From contig NC_088331.1 of NCBI RefSeq assembly GCF_036884655.1, forward strand, positions 14,089,001-14,153,000: a stretch of 64,000 bases of DNA, read 5' to 3'. Positions 21,804-34,729 of the stretch are shown in pieces. The stretch is from Musa acuminata AAA Group (Eukaryota; Streptophyta; Magnoliopsida; Zingiberales; Musaceae). Under the pieces are notes generated by a model. That model was given only the letters and a program-made list of their open reading frames with translations. It ran no database searches and was not told where the DNA came from. A program made the position numbers and the translations under genes. Positions within the stretch are counted from its first letter, which is position 1, and each line of letters begins with the position of its first letter.

Positions 21804-22989
21804 GAAATAAGGTATGAAAGCTTATTCCTAGACCTAGTGATCATCTTATAATTGGCACTAAATGAGTCTTTAGGAATAAGCTAGATGAACTTGGTATCGT
21901 GGCTTGAAATAAGGCTAGATTAATGGCCAAAGGTTTTAACTAAGAAGAATGTATCAACTATGAAGAAACCTTCGTTCCTATGATAAGACTTAAAGTCATA
22001 AGGATATTCATTGCCTATGCATATTGTAATAATTTTAAGCTATTTCAAATGGATGTCAAAAGTACTTTTCTTAATGGCTTTATTTCTAAAGAAATTTATA
22101 TTGAGCAACTACTCATATTTAAGAATATTCTTTTTTCGAACCATGTTTTTAAGTTATCTAATACTCTCTATGGATTAAAATAAGCCTCAAGGACTTGGTA
22201 TGAGAGACTTAGCTCATTTTTTATTAAGAATAATTTTTTGAAATGCAAGGTCGATACCATATTATTTATTAAATATTTTTTATTTTTAAAATTTATGTTG
22301 ATGATATTATTTTTAGTTCTACAAATGAATCTTTTGTCAAAAGTATGAATCAAAAATTCAAAATAAGTTTAATGGGTGAATTGATATTTTTCTTAGGATT
22401 ATAAATTAAGCATCTAAGTGATGAAACTTTTGTTAGTGAAACTAAGTATGTTTTGAATCTATTAAAATGATTTCATATAGATAGTGCTAAGGTCATTAAT
22501 GCACCAATGAGCACATCTACAAAATTAGATATGGATAATAAAGGAGAATGTTTTGATCAAAAGACTTATAGAGGTATGATATGTAGTTTACTATACCTTA
22601 TAATAACTAGACTTGATATAATATTTAGTGTTGGACTTTGTGTAAGATTTTAATCCAATCCTAAATAATCTCATTATAAAGCAGTTAAAAAGATTTTTAG
22701 ATACTTAAAAGGAACTCCTAATATAGGATTACAGTATCCAAAATCTGAAAATTTTGATTTAATTACTTATGCTAATGCTAACTTTGTTGGATGTAGAATA
22801 GATAGAAAAAAAATTTTGGAACATATCAACTTCTAGGTCATGCACTTGTTTCTTAGTCTTCCAAGAAACAAAATTCTATTGCATTATCTACATCTGAGGC
22901 TGAATATGTAGCAATGGGTGTATGTTGTCCATGAGTAATTTGGATGAAAAATACTTTAGAAAACTATGGACTTTACTTGAAAAATATAT
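21804..22989 (+). pseudogene. A0 reverse transcriptase and RNase H, first part
   Basis: Readable across three frames: RNKLDELGIV, ARLMAKGFN, CINYEETF, FKLFQMDVKSTFLNGF, HVFKLSNTLYGLK, TWYERLSSFF, then YADDIIFSSTNESF-like, GELIFFLGL, YRGMICSLLYL, and RYLKGTPNIGLQYP. The catalytic YVDD box survives only as VDDI/ADDI-like in a shifted frame, and stops are frequent. The longest open part is 21980-22183. It ends in the LYLKN block, where solo LTR D interrupts RNase H. Confidence 0.8.
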
Positions 22990-24791
22990 GTTGAATCTTG
23001 GATTTTGATGATGAAGTCAATTGTCATTTGTTGTCTAATCTATGTGTTGAGATAAGTGTGCAGGATTAACTACGATGAAAGTTAGACAAGCAGCAGGAGT
23101 TGCGCCGGAGTCAAGTCAATGATCACGTTGGGAGTCCGAGAGTTCGACGGAAGTTCGGATAGTCGTCGAAGGTTCTGCGGGAACAGATCCGAGAAGTCCA
23201 GAAGCTTGCCAAGCAAAGCTCATCGGAACTCGCCAAGTGGATCGTCGCAAGTCCAGCAGTTTGCCAGAAGTTCGCAGGAGCATCACCGAGGGTTCATCGG
23301 ATGATCGACGGAAGTTCGCCGGAAACTCGCCAGAAGAAGCGATTGACGCACCAAAGCAAAGCTGCAGAAATTGTCTTAGAATTAATCATAGTTAGCACGT
23401 TGATTAAGTTGGAAATGGGAGGTGATCCCATTAGCTTAATCTTGGGGCAATTGGGCCCCTAAAAAACCGAAATTGGGCCGAATGGAGCTACCCATTCGGA
23501 CCCTGATTGCACCAGGAGGTGCAACCGCCCAAGCCAGGAGGTAGCACCGCCTGGGCTAAGTCTCCCAGGGAGACTGGGCGGTGGAACCGCCCCAGCCAGG
23601 AGGTGGCACCGCTTGGGCTCAGTCTCCGAGTGAGACTGGGCGGTGCAACCTCCCCTGACAGAGAGGTAGCACCGCTTGAGCTCGGTCTTCGAGCTCTGGC
23701 AGAGAGGTGCAACCGCCTCAGTCAGGAGGTGGCACCGCCTGGGGCTCAATCTCCGAGCCAGACTCAGGCGGTGCAACCGCCCCTGATAGAGAGGTGCAAC
23801 CGCCTGGGCTCAGTCTCCGAGCTCTGCCAGGCGGTGCAACCTCTCCAATCAGGAGGTGCAACCGCCTGATCCCGGAATTCTGGGATTTGATCGTTTTGAG
23901 CTCCAAATTTGAACTGGGTTGGGGCCTATAAATACCCCACCCATTCAGCACTGAAAATATAGAGACCTACACCGAAATCTTGATCTTTTTTGTGATTCTA
24001 AGAGCTCAAAATTGTTGAAAAGCCTAAAAGTTCTCCTCCTTCTGTTCTTCAAAGTTTTGAGTTGTAAAGAGAGGAGAGAAAGGTTCTATAAGGGTTGTCT
24101 CCTGAGCCCGCCAAAAAGAGTGAAACTGTAAAAGGGCAGTTGGCCTTCGCCTATTGAAGGAATGCCTCTAGTTGACGTCGGTGACCTTGTCGGTGGAGGA
24201 AGCCAAAAGTGGAGTAGGTCAAGACTGACCGAACCACTCTAAATCTCTGGTTTGCATTTACTTTGAGCACTTTATCATTACTGCAAACCTCCTAAATAGC
24301 TACTACCCTCTGCGCTTTTATGAACGGATTTCTAAGTTCAGATCTTTCCGAATCTGCATTTAGACGTAAATCGGTGTTTTCGTATAATCATTACATTACA
24401 GTTTACGTTTACGTTTTGATTCTATTTATAACTGCAAACTACCTTTTGCGCTTTTACGAATGAGTTTCTAAGTTCAGATCTTTCCGAATCTGTGTTTAGA
24501 CGTAAACTACGTTTGGACGTAAAACTGCATTTAGACGTAAACTGCGTTTAGACGTAAAACTGCGTTTAGACGTAAACTGCGTTTAGACGTAAACTACGTT
24601 TAGACGTAAAACTACGTTTAGACGCAAACTGCGTTTAGACGTAAACTGCGCTTAATCTTAAGTAATCTTAGAATCGGCTTTTACATCGAAATCGTTTCTA
24701 TCGAACAAACGTAGCTTTCGTTTTTAATCGCTGAAAGATTTCCGCTGCACTAATTCACCCCCCCCCCCCCTTAGTGCCCTCGATCCTAACA
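22990..24791 (+). mobile_element. Solo LTR D inserted in A0 RNase H
   Basis: 1802 bp, TGTTGAATCTTGG to GATCCTAACA, same family as Z and C. There is no internal region: A0 coding lies directly on both sides (LYLKN before, NIPIKSDNASAIYL after). The flanks are ATATA (22985-22989) and ATATC (24792-24796), a 5-bp duplication with one change. It has the palindrome array at 23505-23870, TATAAATA at about 23928, and about nine 17-18-bp TTTAGACGTAAA-type units at 24495-24650. It was presumably left by recombination between the two LTRs of a full element. Confidence 0.85.
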
Positions 24792-25039
24792 ATATCCCTA
24801 TAAAATCTGATAATGCTAGTGCAATTTATTTAACAAAGAATCTCACTCAACACTCTGGGACTAAATACATTGATATTAGACATCATTTTATTAGGAATCA
24901 TGTTAATAATCATGATATATATTTAGATTTTATTGACGTAAAATATCAATTAGCAAATATTTTTACTAAACCATTGAATGATGAATAATTTGATTTTATT
25001 AGAAGCGAATTAGGCATGTTGAACCTTCCAAATGTATGA
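24792..25039 (+). pseudogene. A0 RNase H, last part
   Basis: Continues after solo LTR D: IPIKSDNASAIYLTKNLTQH, SGTKYIDIRHHFIRNHV, YLDFIDVKYQLANIFTKPLN, ending GMLNLPNV before a TGA at 25037-25039. There is one internal stop (DE then stop, then FDFIRSE). This is the real C-terminus of A0 pol. Confidence 0.8.
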
Positions 25040-25815
25040 ATTCTTCTGATATATTTTTTTATAAATCATTATCTTGAGTTTTTGGTATTCATGACTTAAG
25101 TTTTCTTTTGAATCAAGATCATTTACTATTTAATCTCATATGATTCTTTCTTTTCACTATTTATAAAAGAAGAGGTTTGTCAAATTGAATCATGATCCTT
25201 TGGTATTCATGACTTGATCTTTCATGATTTAAACTTATATTTTTCATGTAATGATTGGAACATTAATGTAAATTTTGCACCATTGTATCATTCATTTCTT
25301 TTTGAAAATGACAAAGGGGAAGAGAGAATTGCTAGCTTGCACATCTTAAAAGAAAAAAAGAAGTAAAAATTGTTAGCTTGCACATCTCAAAGAGAAGTAA
25401 AAACTTGCTAGCTTGTATATTTCAAAGTGAACTAAAGACTTCCACTTTTCTCCTTTTTTTTATTGATGACAAAGGGAGAGAAGTTATGATAATTTAAAAT
25501 TTTAATATTTTGGAATCATGCATATTATGACATACCTTGATGATTTGAAATTATGCATGTAATACTTATGATTTTATGATGTTGATGTGTGCAATAATAT
25601 GCATATAAAGTAATGATTATTTTGATATGATATGTTTTATATGATCACTATGATTCATGGTTAAAATTGTTTCGACTTGAATTCAAAGACTAGCGCTAAA
25701 AGGTTATCATTCTTTTTTAATTCAAGTTTTCCATATTTTAATGTAACATATAGATAGGGAGAGTTTAGTTAAAACACAATCATCAAATAGTTATCATCAT
25801 CAAAAAGGCAGAGAT
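25040..25815 (+). other. A0 3' noncoding region with polypurine tracts
   Basis: AT-rich. Purine tracts GACAAAGGGGAAGAGAGA (about 25310), GATGACAAAGGGAGAGAAG (about 25466) and the decayed final CAAAAAGGCAGAGA just before 25816 are spaced among TTGCTAGCTTGCACATCT-like repeats, the same layout as in B and in the minus-strand element at 53521-54230. Confidence 0.6.
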
Positions 25816-26555
25816 TGTTATATCCCAGATTTTGATGATAAAATCAATTGATGAAGTTATGAACTAATGAGTGTTTAAGAAAAGTGATATAAGACTAACT
25901 TCAATCATGGAAAGGCAAATCGATTGAAGTAGGAGAATTAAATATTGGGTCGGAGTGGATCATATTAGAGGTTGAGCATCGGGCCAAAAGGATTAAGCAT
26001 TGTACCAAAATCGAATATTGTGGGAGGTTAATATACTGATGGATTGGGCATTACATCGAAGAAAAGGACGATGCACCAGAAGTTCGAACGAAGTGTCGGA
26101 TGAACCAATGACATATCGGACATTATAGGATTAATGATTATAATCGTTTGTATCTTGATCGAAGTAGTTTAGATTTTAATTGAGTTGGTTTTGGGTGTAA
26201 CCATACCAACTTAATTAAGGGCTCATTAAGCCTGAATCAGGACTGAATTTGGTCTATTAGAAGGTCAATTCAGTGACTTGAAGTTGGGTCAAGCGATGAT
26301 ACCGTCAGATCAAGCGATGGAACTGCTTGTGAGCTAGAAAGTACGGAGTGTATGTTTCCCAAAACCCTGATGTTGGTACCACTAGTGTCAGGCGATAGTA
26401 TTGCCCAAACTAGTAGTAGTATTATCAGAACATAGTCTTCTATGCTATCAAGCGATGACACCATCCAGACAGGTGATGATGGTACTACCCAGCACTAATA
26501 ATAATACCGTTAATATCCTGAAAACCTGAGTGGAACAAAACTTAAAGCACTCGAA
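25816..26555 (+). mobile_element. A0 3' LTR, left part
   Basis: Starts TGTTATATCCCAGATTTTG (decayed TGTTGAATCTC) after the purine tract. It is alignable with 6274-7040 of A1, including the AGGCGATGGTACC-type palindrome zone (26280-26510). Homology stops at about 26555, just before the TATA region, and resumes at about 35130. An 8.5-kb insertion lies between. Confidence 0.65.
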
Positions 26556-27563
26556 AACAAGATTCATATAGCAATATAAGGGAAGAGATTTGAAGCTCTA
26601 AGTGGATAGAGGTGGAAGTCCCTATGTTGGTGTTCTAGCTCAAAGGCTGTTGCACAAAGTGAATGAGAGTTTCAGTTTACTTCTTCCCTAAAGGTTGTTG
26701 ACTTATTCCTTTGCTTATTGAATTAAAAAGAGCTATACATATATAGAATAGCGTAAACAAACAGTTTTGCATCCTTTAAGAGACTCCCTCTAATAATCAG
26801 AATTGAGTGCACAAAAGAGGAGAGGAGAATGTTGAGTTCCACTTACAGAATCAAGTGACAACACCTCACTGCGAAACTCTAAAGAATAGAAAATAGTGCA
26901 AACGATGAATTCTCCACTCAATCTATGCTTTCCCTAACTAACACGCCTCCCTGAACTCTTGCTTTAAGGAACAAACACCTAACTGCTCAGCTCACTCTTG
27001 CTTTAAGGAACAAATACACTGACGAACTCAACTCGTATAAACCGACCTTCTTACTAATACGGATCCTTCAGCAAATAGTGATCTTAGAAGAATGGAATTG
27101 TCAGAATGGAAAAAGAAATTGACGAGGAGTCTATCGTATAGAAAAAGAAAGTCATATTACTATCCGTCCTTGTTGGTGGCGAGAGAGATAATCAACAATG
27201 CGTGTAGGGGAGTTTTGAATTGATAGTTCAGTTCAAAATTCCAATCAATCTTTAGCGGGCAATACAGTTGAGTGCGGTTCCGACAGAGTGGAGTCCCAGT
27301 CCTACCCAGTTCCAGTTATGGGTTAAGAAGTTCAATTCATTGTCCTTTATTTGGCTGGCTTTGAAGCTCTCAATGATTACTGATATCTTGGGGTGCGAAA
27401 GGAAGCAACAAGCGAAGTGCTAACGTCCAATTTCCATCTTTGAGTTACTCCGCTGAGACACTTGACTTTGCCTGTTTGACTCGGGCCATTATAATAGCGT
27501 TAGGGAGTTCTATACTTAGCAGCTGCCAATCAAGATGATAATCTTAAAGCAATAGGTGCCTCT
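26556..27563. other. Foreign unique-looking DNA, possibly organelle-derived
   Basis: Not LTR sequence and more even in base composition than its surroundings (about 27080-27520). It holds no ORF over 60 codons and none of the repeats seen elsewhere in the window. Its style (CGGTTCCGACAGAGTGGAG, GAGTTACTCCGCTGAGACA) reminds me of plant mitochondrial intergenic DNA, but I recognise no gene. It continues at 35007 after the TRIM composite. The source is a guess. Confidence 0.3.
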
Positions 27564-27760
27564 TGATAGAAGATAAGAATTTCCTAACTATATGAGAAAA
27601 TTTCTCTATTCTGTTGAGGAAAATCCTCTATTCTGTTAGGGAAATCCTTCCTCCTAATTTGTATAAATAGGAGAGGGAACATGTTAATGTATTGAAGCAT
27701 CTTCAACTATTCAATAAAGCTTCATTCAATATTTGTTCTTATCTTCTATTATTTCTATCA
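27564..27760 (+). repeat. TRIM-like LTR, left end of composite
   Basis: 197 bp, TGATAGAAG to TTTCTATCA, TATAAATA at 27662-27669, followed at once by the primer site TGGTATCAGAG (27761-27771). It closely matches the reverse complement of 29383-29579. Confidence 0.8.
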
Positions 27761-28401
27761 TGGTATCAGAGTCGCTTGCCTAAAGCAAGCTCTCTTCTCG
27801 CTGTCGACTTCACTGTTGCTTCTCCACCTCCGGCGGTAAAAGAAAAGGCTTTCTACTACTATTTTTCCGTCGTCAGGTCGTCGGTGCGATAAATCTTTCC
27901 TCCTCGGCGAACGGTAATTGTCTTCTCCACTGCCACTTTACACTAATGTATGTTCCCTTCCGCTGTGGCTTCTCTAGTGTTGTGCTCACCAGCACTGCCC
28001 CATCTTTTCTCCTTTGTTGTAGCCTTCTTCTCTATTGTAGCATCGTTGCAACTTTCTCTTCTGTTGTAGCTTCCTCCTCTATTGTACCACTATTGCAGCT
28101 TTCTCCTTTGCTGCACCTCTATTGTAGCTTCCTCTTCTACTATAGCATCGTTGCAATATCGCTGCAACTTCCTCCTCTACTGCAGCTTATTCCTCTGCTA
28201 CAGCATTGCTATAGCTTTTTCCATTGCTACAGCTTTCTCCTCTACTGTAGCCGTCGTTGTCGCGCTGCAACAACAGCAACGGCAACAATAACAGCAACGA
28301 TCTGCTCTTGCCCTACTCACGAAGCTTCTGGCTTGTAAACTATTTGCTTTGCATCAATCCAATATTGGTATCCTTTACAGGAGCACCATCTTGCGGGGGC
28401 A
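27761..28401 (+). other. TRIM-like internal region
   Basis: Starts with the primer site and ends with the purine tract TTGCGGGGGCA. Most of it (27990-28310) is low-complexity CTNC/TGTAGC sequence, so ORFs at 27946-28338 and 28082-28291 are runs of Ser, Leu, Cys and Val and no known domain. The same region, reversed, lies at 28689-29376 and 29580-30146. Confidence 0.6.
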
Positions 28402-28688
28402 TGATAGCAGATAAGATTTCCTCAACTATATGACGAAATCTCTCTACTCTGTTTAGGGAAATCCTCTATTCTGTTAAGGAAAATCCTCTCTCCTAATCTG
28501 TATAAATAAGAGAGGGACATGTTAATGTATTTAAGCTAAAGTTACTTCAATAAAGCTTCTTCAATAATTGTTTATCTTCTATTCTTTATACAAATTAGGA
28601 GGAAGGATTTCCCTAACAGAATAGAGGATTTTCTTCAACAGAATAGAGAAATTTCCTCATATAGTTAGGAAAATCTTATCTTCTATCA
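28402..28688. repeat. Head-to-head junction of two TRIM-like LTRs
   Basis: A + strand LTR (28402-28590) stops a few bases before its normal CA end. It passes through TTATA into a reverse LTR that has lost about half of its length (28586-28688). The shared TTATA suggests joining at microhomology. Confidence 0.65.
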
Positions 28689-29382
28689 TGCCCCCGCAAG
28701 ATGGTGCTCCTGACAAGGATACTAATCTTGGATTGATGCAAAGAATTATTTACAAGCGAGAGGCTTCATGAGTAAGATAAGTGTAGATCGCTACTGTTGC
28801 TGCTGCGATTGATGTTACTGTGATGGCATAGGCGTTCCCTTCATTCTCCTTAAGTCTGCCGAATGTTGGCAGATCAGCGAAGACTACCGCGGTGAGGAAG
28901 ATGAGGATTGACCACGGAGCCTCTTAGGAATGCAACGGCGTTGGTTGCTGGCCGAAGGGTGAAGCTTCACTTTTCTCAGTGACGTTGGTTGCTGGCCGAA
29001 GGCAAGAGCGAAGCTTCGCTTTTCTCAACGACGTTGGTCGTGGTTGCGATTACGACGGCTGCGACGGTAGAGAAGAAATCTACAGCAATGTTGTAGTGAT
29101 GCTATTACAGCAAAGGAGGAAACTGCAACAGAGGAGGAAGCTGTAGCAGAAGAGGAAGGAAAATAGCTACAACGAGGAAGAAAGGTGGGGCAGAGCTGAT
29201 GAGTAGCACTAGAGATGCCGTAGCGGAAGGGAACGGACGTTGGCACAGAGTGGCAATGGAGAAGACAGTTACCATTCACCTAGGAGGAAAGATTTGTCGC
29301 ACCAATGATGAATTGATAGCGAGAACAATGATGAATTGACAGCGAGAAGAGAGCTTGCTCTAGGCAAGCGGCTCTGATACCA

Positions 29383-29579
29383 TGATAAAAATAATAGAAG
29401 ATAAGAACAAATATTGAATGAAGCTTTATTGAATAGTTGAAGATGCTTCAATACATTAACATGTTCCCTCTCCTATTTATACAAATTAGGAGGAAGGATT
29501 TCCCTAACAGAATAGAGGATTTTCCTCAACAGAATAGAGAAATTTTCTCATATAGTTAGGAAAATCTTATCTTCTATCA
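29383..29579 (-). repeat. TRIM-like LTR, reverse, shared between two internal regions
   Basis: 197 bp. On its right is a reversed purine tract (CCCCCACAAGATGG at 29583) and on its left the reversed primer site GGCTCTGATACCA (29370-29382). It therefore serves as 5' LTR of one unit and 3' LTR of the next, as in a tandem array made by unequal recombination. Confidence 0.7.
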
Positions 29580-30146
29580 TGCCCCCACAAGATGGTGCTC
29601 CTGACAAGGATACCAATCTTGGATCGATGCAAAGAATTGTTTACAAGCGAGAGGCTTCATGAATAAGATAAGTGTAGATCGCTGCTGCTGCTACTGCGAT
29701 TGCTATTGCTGTGATGGCACAAGTGTTCCCTTTATTCTCCTTAAGTCCGCTGAATGTTGGCGGATCAGCGAAGACTATCGCGGTGAGGAAGATGAGGATT
29801 GACCACGGAGCCTCTTAGGAATGCAACGGCGTTGGTCGCTGGCCGAAGGATGAAGCTTCACTTTTCTCAGCGACGTTGGTCGCTGGCCGAAGGTAAGAGC
29901 GAAGCTTCGCTTTTCTCAACGACGTTGGTCGTGGTTGCGACTACGACGGCTGCGACGATAGAGAAGAAATCTACAGCAATGTTGCAGTGATGCTACTATA
30001 GCAAAGGAGGAAACTGCAACAGAGGAGGAAGCTGCAGAAGAGGAAGCTGTAGCAGAAGAGGAAGGAAAATAGCTACAACGAGGAAGAAATGTGGGGCAGT
30101 GCTGATGAGCGCAGCACTAGAGATGCCGTAGCGGAAGGGAACGAAC

Positions 30147-30593
30147 TGTCACGACCTTAGCTGGTTTTGCCTAAGGCGTGCGGCACCCTCGCGCGTCCGT
30201 CCGCAAAGGTCAGCCTCCCCGAAGCCTCCCATTGTCCCTTAGGACCAACAAAAGAGAGAACGGGTTAAAAAGAACGCCTCAATCGGGATCCACAAGCAAA
30301 CATGTCCGAAAAACACTTCATAGACAATGCAAGTTACAAACAGACTTTACAAGCTCTGAATAGTTGCACAACAAAGGGTAAAATGGTCCATTACAGACCG
30401 AAAAGCTCTCGAACGTGTCCACATGACACAACCTTTATTTACAAGCCTAAAGAGGCCACCAACCCAACTAAAATGGGACTTATAAGCCTTCGGCCGCCCC
30501 TCTACCTGCTATACAAGGCATGAACATGCCAAAAGACAACGGACAGACATAAGCATTACATCCAACATCTTGTTTAGAAGTTTGTCCGTTACA
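30147..30593 (-). repeat. 3' LTR of the LARD-like element
   Basis: 447 bp. On the + strand it runs TGTCACGACCTTAGCTGG to TTTGTCCGTTACA. It pairs with 34283-34729, differing near 30374, 30399 and 30472 by eye. Confidence 0.85.
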
Positions 30594-33500
30594 TTCTCCC
30601 CCACTTATCCCTTCGACGTCCTCGTCGAAGCCTTTGTGAACACTGCAACTCTTCGCCTTTGCTGAGTCTTCAATCTTCCGCTCCAGTTGCAATGCGCCTC
30701 CTGGCTCCCAGCTGCTCTACGCTGCTGTTTTTTTTTTTTTTTTTTTGAGTAGTCGATCCTTTAATCCGCCATGCTGCTACAACTCACCAATGACTCTGAC
30801 TCTGTTGGGGGGGGTTGGCTGAGTTGTGTTGATCCTTGTCGATTCTTGCGGATCCACCAAATGAAGGAAAATACCATCTTTTCTGCGCCAGTCTCTCAAA
30901 ATTTCCACATGCTGCTTGAACTGGGTGGATGCTTGTTGGAGCTTTAACGAGCATCGCCTCGTAAACTTCTGAAGTTTTGGGTCCTTCCTCCACAAAATTT
31001 GCTCATTGACTCTTCTTTCAGTTAGTTGTCACATCCAAGTAGGTTCGCATCACTTCCGCTTTCGATTGGCATTTCGTTGGGAAATGAAGCGGACGATCTA
31101 CTCTCAGTAGCACTGATCACCATTGGTGAGGATTTGACAACTATTGTCTTCCATTATCTTCGAAGGGTCTTTGAACTTGTGCAGAGCTCCTCTGCTGGAT
31201 AGATAAGAGAACTGGGGTACTCGGTTTCGCCCATTCTCTTAAGAGTTGAGAAGGCAAAGGTTACTTTGACTTCGCCCGCCTCCTCGAGGTTGTACTTCAT
31301 GCATCGAGCTGGTTACTAGTCTTCGTCTGCTCTTTGCTCACACTTCTGAAGCACTTGAAGTGTTTGCACTCCTTGCGTTGAGTTGGCTACTGTGATTCAC
31401 CTTCTCAATGCCATCGAACTTCTGGAATGCGGGAAGTTTTCACCCCAACGTGGAGTAATTCTCTGATAGATGAGGTCGCCTTTGGGATTGTACCGTCTTC
31501 TCCATCAACCCTGCCGCCTACTCCACCGAGTAGCAAAGGTACAGCACCGCGTACTGCCTGCTTCGTTCCTTGGTCGTGCACTCTTGCATGACCCGAAGTC
31601 CTTCACTTACGGCTATCTTGATGAGAAACTTGTTGACACCGGTCTTACGAAGTTTCTTGGCCTCTGCCCTTCAGCCTTGTCTCGGTACTTGGAGATTGCC
31701 TCTGCATGCTCCACCTCCTCGGCCCTTTTTACGACCAAGCGCTCTCCCTCCATGAGAGCAAGGGATCAATGACTTGCACGGAAGTCCCGCCTCTGCAGTA
31801 CCATGGCGCTGGCATGCCCATGGCCCTACTATCCGTCGCCTCGCCTCTGTATCCCTTTTCTTCACAATCAGTAGAGATGTCTCCGTGGCACTCCTCTGAG
31901 TCCACCTCCATTCTAACTGATGCTTGATTTTGGGTAGCTAAGTCCCTCTGGACTCGTCGTCGCTTCCTCGCCCCTTTCGACCCCCTGCTTCAACACCTCT
32001 GTGTTCTCCAAGCAGTCTGTTTGGTCGATGGAAAGACAGACTGCAACTCCCATGCATGGCCTCTGCCATCACGTTGTAGAGTTTGCACCGATTCTGTTCT
32101 CCTTAGCTTCCTTGGTAGCAACGTTCGCTTACTCGACCTTGTCCTCTGACTTGTCGGGCTCCCTTAAGCGAATATAAGCTCTGGAGCAGTCCAACTCTCC
32201 AGCTGCTTCGATCATACCTCTGTATGATCAAGTCCCTCCCATGGAACTCACTGGTACTTGCATTCGAACTTTTCCCTTGGTGGAACACAGCCCCCATATG
32301 CTGATGACCAAGGCTTTCATCCGATGCAAAATTCGATGCACGCCCGGAAGACCCGCCTCTGCGGTACCATGGCCTTCACTCCTTGAATCCATAGCCCTTC
32401 TTGCCGTCGTGTTGTTCACCGAAGTGGAGCTTCCAGTAGCTCCCGATCATACCTCCATATGATCTCATCCCTCACGGGACTCTGTCGTGTGTGTCGCATT
32501 GCCACGAACTGTTCCACCACGATCCGCTGCACTATGTCGCCTCCTGGTGACATCTCCATTGCATTCTGATCTTTGTGGACTAAACTCGAATTGTGAACCC
32601 TCCATGTGTGGCCTCTGCCAATACATCGCAGGGTCTCCTCCACCTTCGATTTTGTTCACTCCTTTGGCAATCGACCTTCATCCACCCACTCTTGGGTCAC
32701 ACCTAGATGAAGCACCACTCTAGGGCAGTCCGTCGCCTAGTAGCTCCCGAAGTCCACCGACTTCACTGTAGTTTGTGCACCATTGTCTGGATCCTGGGCC
32801 TCTGCCCCTACCAGCACAATCTCCGCTGCGCACTGCTTCCTTCATAGCAACTTGAATGGCAACACTGTGGCATATTCTTCAAGAGTACCCGCCTCTGCGT
32901 CCTCTTGCCCCGTGCTAAGACCTATTGAACCCAACTTCGCCTCCGCAAATTGAGTCGCCTTAGTTCCTCCATCAAATGCTCCTCCGAGATAAGGTGCATG
33001 TGCCCAGAAGCTCCCTTCATCTTTGGCACCATGCAAGATGAGTCCGCTCCGTCAGAATGGAGGACCCATGGAACAACATGATCCTACCCTTGCCTCTGCA
33101 AGAGTTCATGTCTTTGACCTCTGTCTAAGGAAAGCACTGTGCTTCTGCTCCATGTTCCAACTTCTCTGCTGGCTCCCTTTATGCGGCTTGGGTACTTCGC
33201 CAAGTTACACCCAAGTTGCTCCGCTCCTCGTTTTTACATTGAGTCGATGGTGGCCCTCGCGCCCTCCATTCCACGGGTCAGCCCTCCCTTGAGTCCGATC
33301 TCCATATCGACTCTAAGTGTGCCTTCATTTAAGTTGCTTCAGGTCGCTCCCCTACTTGATCTCGCAATGCATCTACCAATGCATTCTCTCGAGCGAGATC
33401 ATGCGACAACTCCTCGCCGCTTGCTCAGTCCATCGAGCTTCGTGAAGTTGTTGTTTGTGAGGTACTCCTCCTCAACATGTGAAGTCTGTCTCACATGATT

Positions 33501-34282
33501 CTCCCTCTGGAGTGCCGAGACTTATCCCTCCTAGATAACTGTCCCATTGGAGCAACATCTCTCTTCGTTTCGGAGACCCCCATCCCCTTGGACTACTCCG
33601 ATCTGCTGAACAAACTGTGCATTGTTCTGCCTCTTGCAAACGCACTTGCTAGATTGCGCCTCCACGTCAATACAACCACCGCTGCACCCCTCAAGGCCTA
33701 GCAACATGCTGAACTCGTTGCACATTTCAGCCTCCTCCGGACGTATCCTTTGCATGCCGAAGAGAAAGTTTCAATGCTCCATGGCGCCGAGTCTGGGTCG
33801 CCTTGGGATGGCCACGAACATTCCATCGTCCGCATACAAGCCCATGCATGAGTACCAAATTCTTCGAGTTAGCAATTCCCCTCACCTCTGTGAGCTTTGC
33901 ATAACTCTTTTGGTCGTTGAACAACTCATTCCACCTTGGATGGTCTCATTCTTGCCAAGCGCCTCGCTTGCCTAGAGCACCATCAAGTATAGTTGTCAAC
34001 GTTGAACCGTAGCTCAAACTTAGCCATCCCAACCTTTGTGCGCTCCGAATTCTTCCAAGCTTGCCTGTTCTCGTGGTGCCTCTTGCGCGAAGGGTTGGCC
34101 ATTCCACTGAATGCCACTGTTAGATGCCCGCTCCTCTGAGCGACTCTTTTCCCTACATCTCCATGCCCGTTTTCCCTCAAACGGTCGCGCGTTGCTGACT
34201 GCCCTCAACGCAGCCCCGCAAGGTCCCCCACATTTGCATGTCAAGTGTTTCTATGAGTGCTTGTCCCGCTCTGATACCATAT

Positions 34283-34729
34283 TGTCACGACCTTAGCTGG
34301 TTTTGCCTAAGGCGTGCGGCACCCTCGCGCGTCCGTCCGCAAAGGTCAGCCTCCCCGAAGCCTCCCATTGTCCCTTAGGACCAACAAAAGAGAGAACGGG
34401 TTAAAAAGAACGCCTCAATCGGGATCCACAAGCAAACATGTCCGAAAAACACTTCATAGACAATGCAAGTTACAAACAGACTTTACAAGCTCTGAATAGT
34501 TGCACAATAAAGGGTAAAATGGTCCATTACAGATCGAAAAGCTCTCGAACGTGTCCACATGACACAACCTTTATTTACAAGCCTAAAGAGGCCACCAACC
34601 CAACTAAAATTGGACTTATAAGCCTTCGGCCGCCCCTCTACCTGCTATACAAGGCATGAACATGCCAAAAGACAACGGACAGACATAAGCATTACATCCA
34701 ACATCTTGTTTAGAAGTTTGTCCGTTACA
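34283..34729 (-). repeat. 5' LTR of the LARD-like element
   Basis: 447 bp, next to the complement of the tRNA-Met primer site at 34268-34279 with a three-base gap. The right flank GAACGTTGGC returns to the TRIM-like interior. Confidence 0.85.

Larger units (their letters stand above)
30147..34729 (-). mobile_element. Young non-autonomous LTR element (LARD-like)
   Basis: 4583 bp with two 447-bp LTRs (30147-30593 and 34283-34729). The minus strand runs TGTAACGGACAAAC to GGTCGTGACA, with primer site TGGTATCAGAGC (34268-34279 in complement) and purine tract AAGTGGGGGAGAA beside the 3' LTR (30594-30606). By eye the LTRs differ at three positions of 447 (about 99.3%). The flanks share GAAC (30143-30146 and 34730-34733), inside a TRIM-like internal region that reads on across it. 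The 3.7-kb GC-richer interior has only ORFs under 120 codons on both strands, with no gag, protease, integrase or reverse transcriptase motif, so it must depend on proteins from elsewhere. Confidence 0.8.

Noticed and set aside
27946..28338. 130-codon ORF rich in Ser, Leu and Cys
   Set aside because: Low-complexity CTNC repeat inside a TRIM-like element; the homologous reversed copies do not keep the frame.
30777..34244. Many 60-119-codon ORFs inside the LARD-like element
   Set aside because: They are scattered over all frames with no domain. The GC-rich sequence lowers stop density, which explains them.
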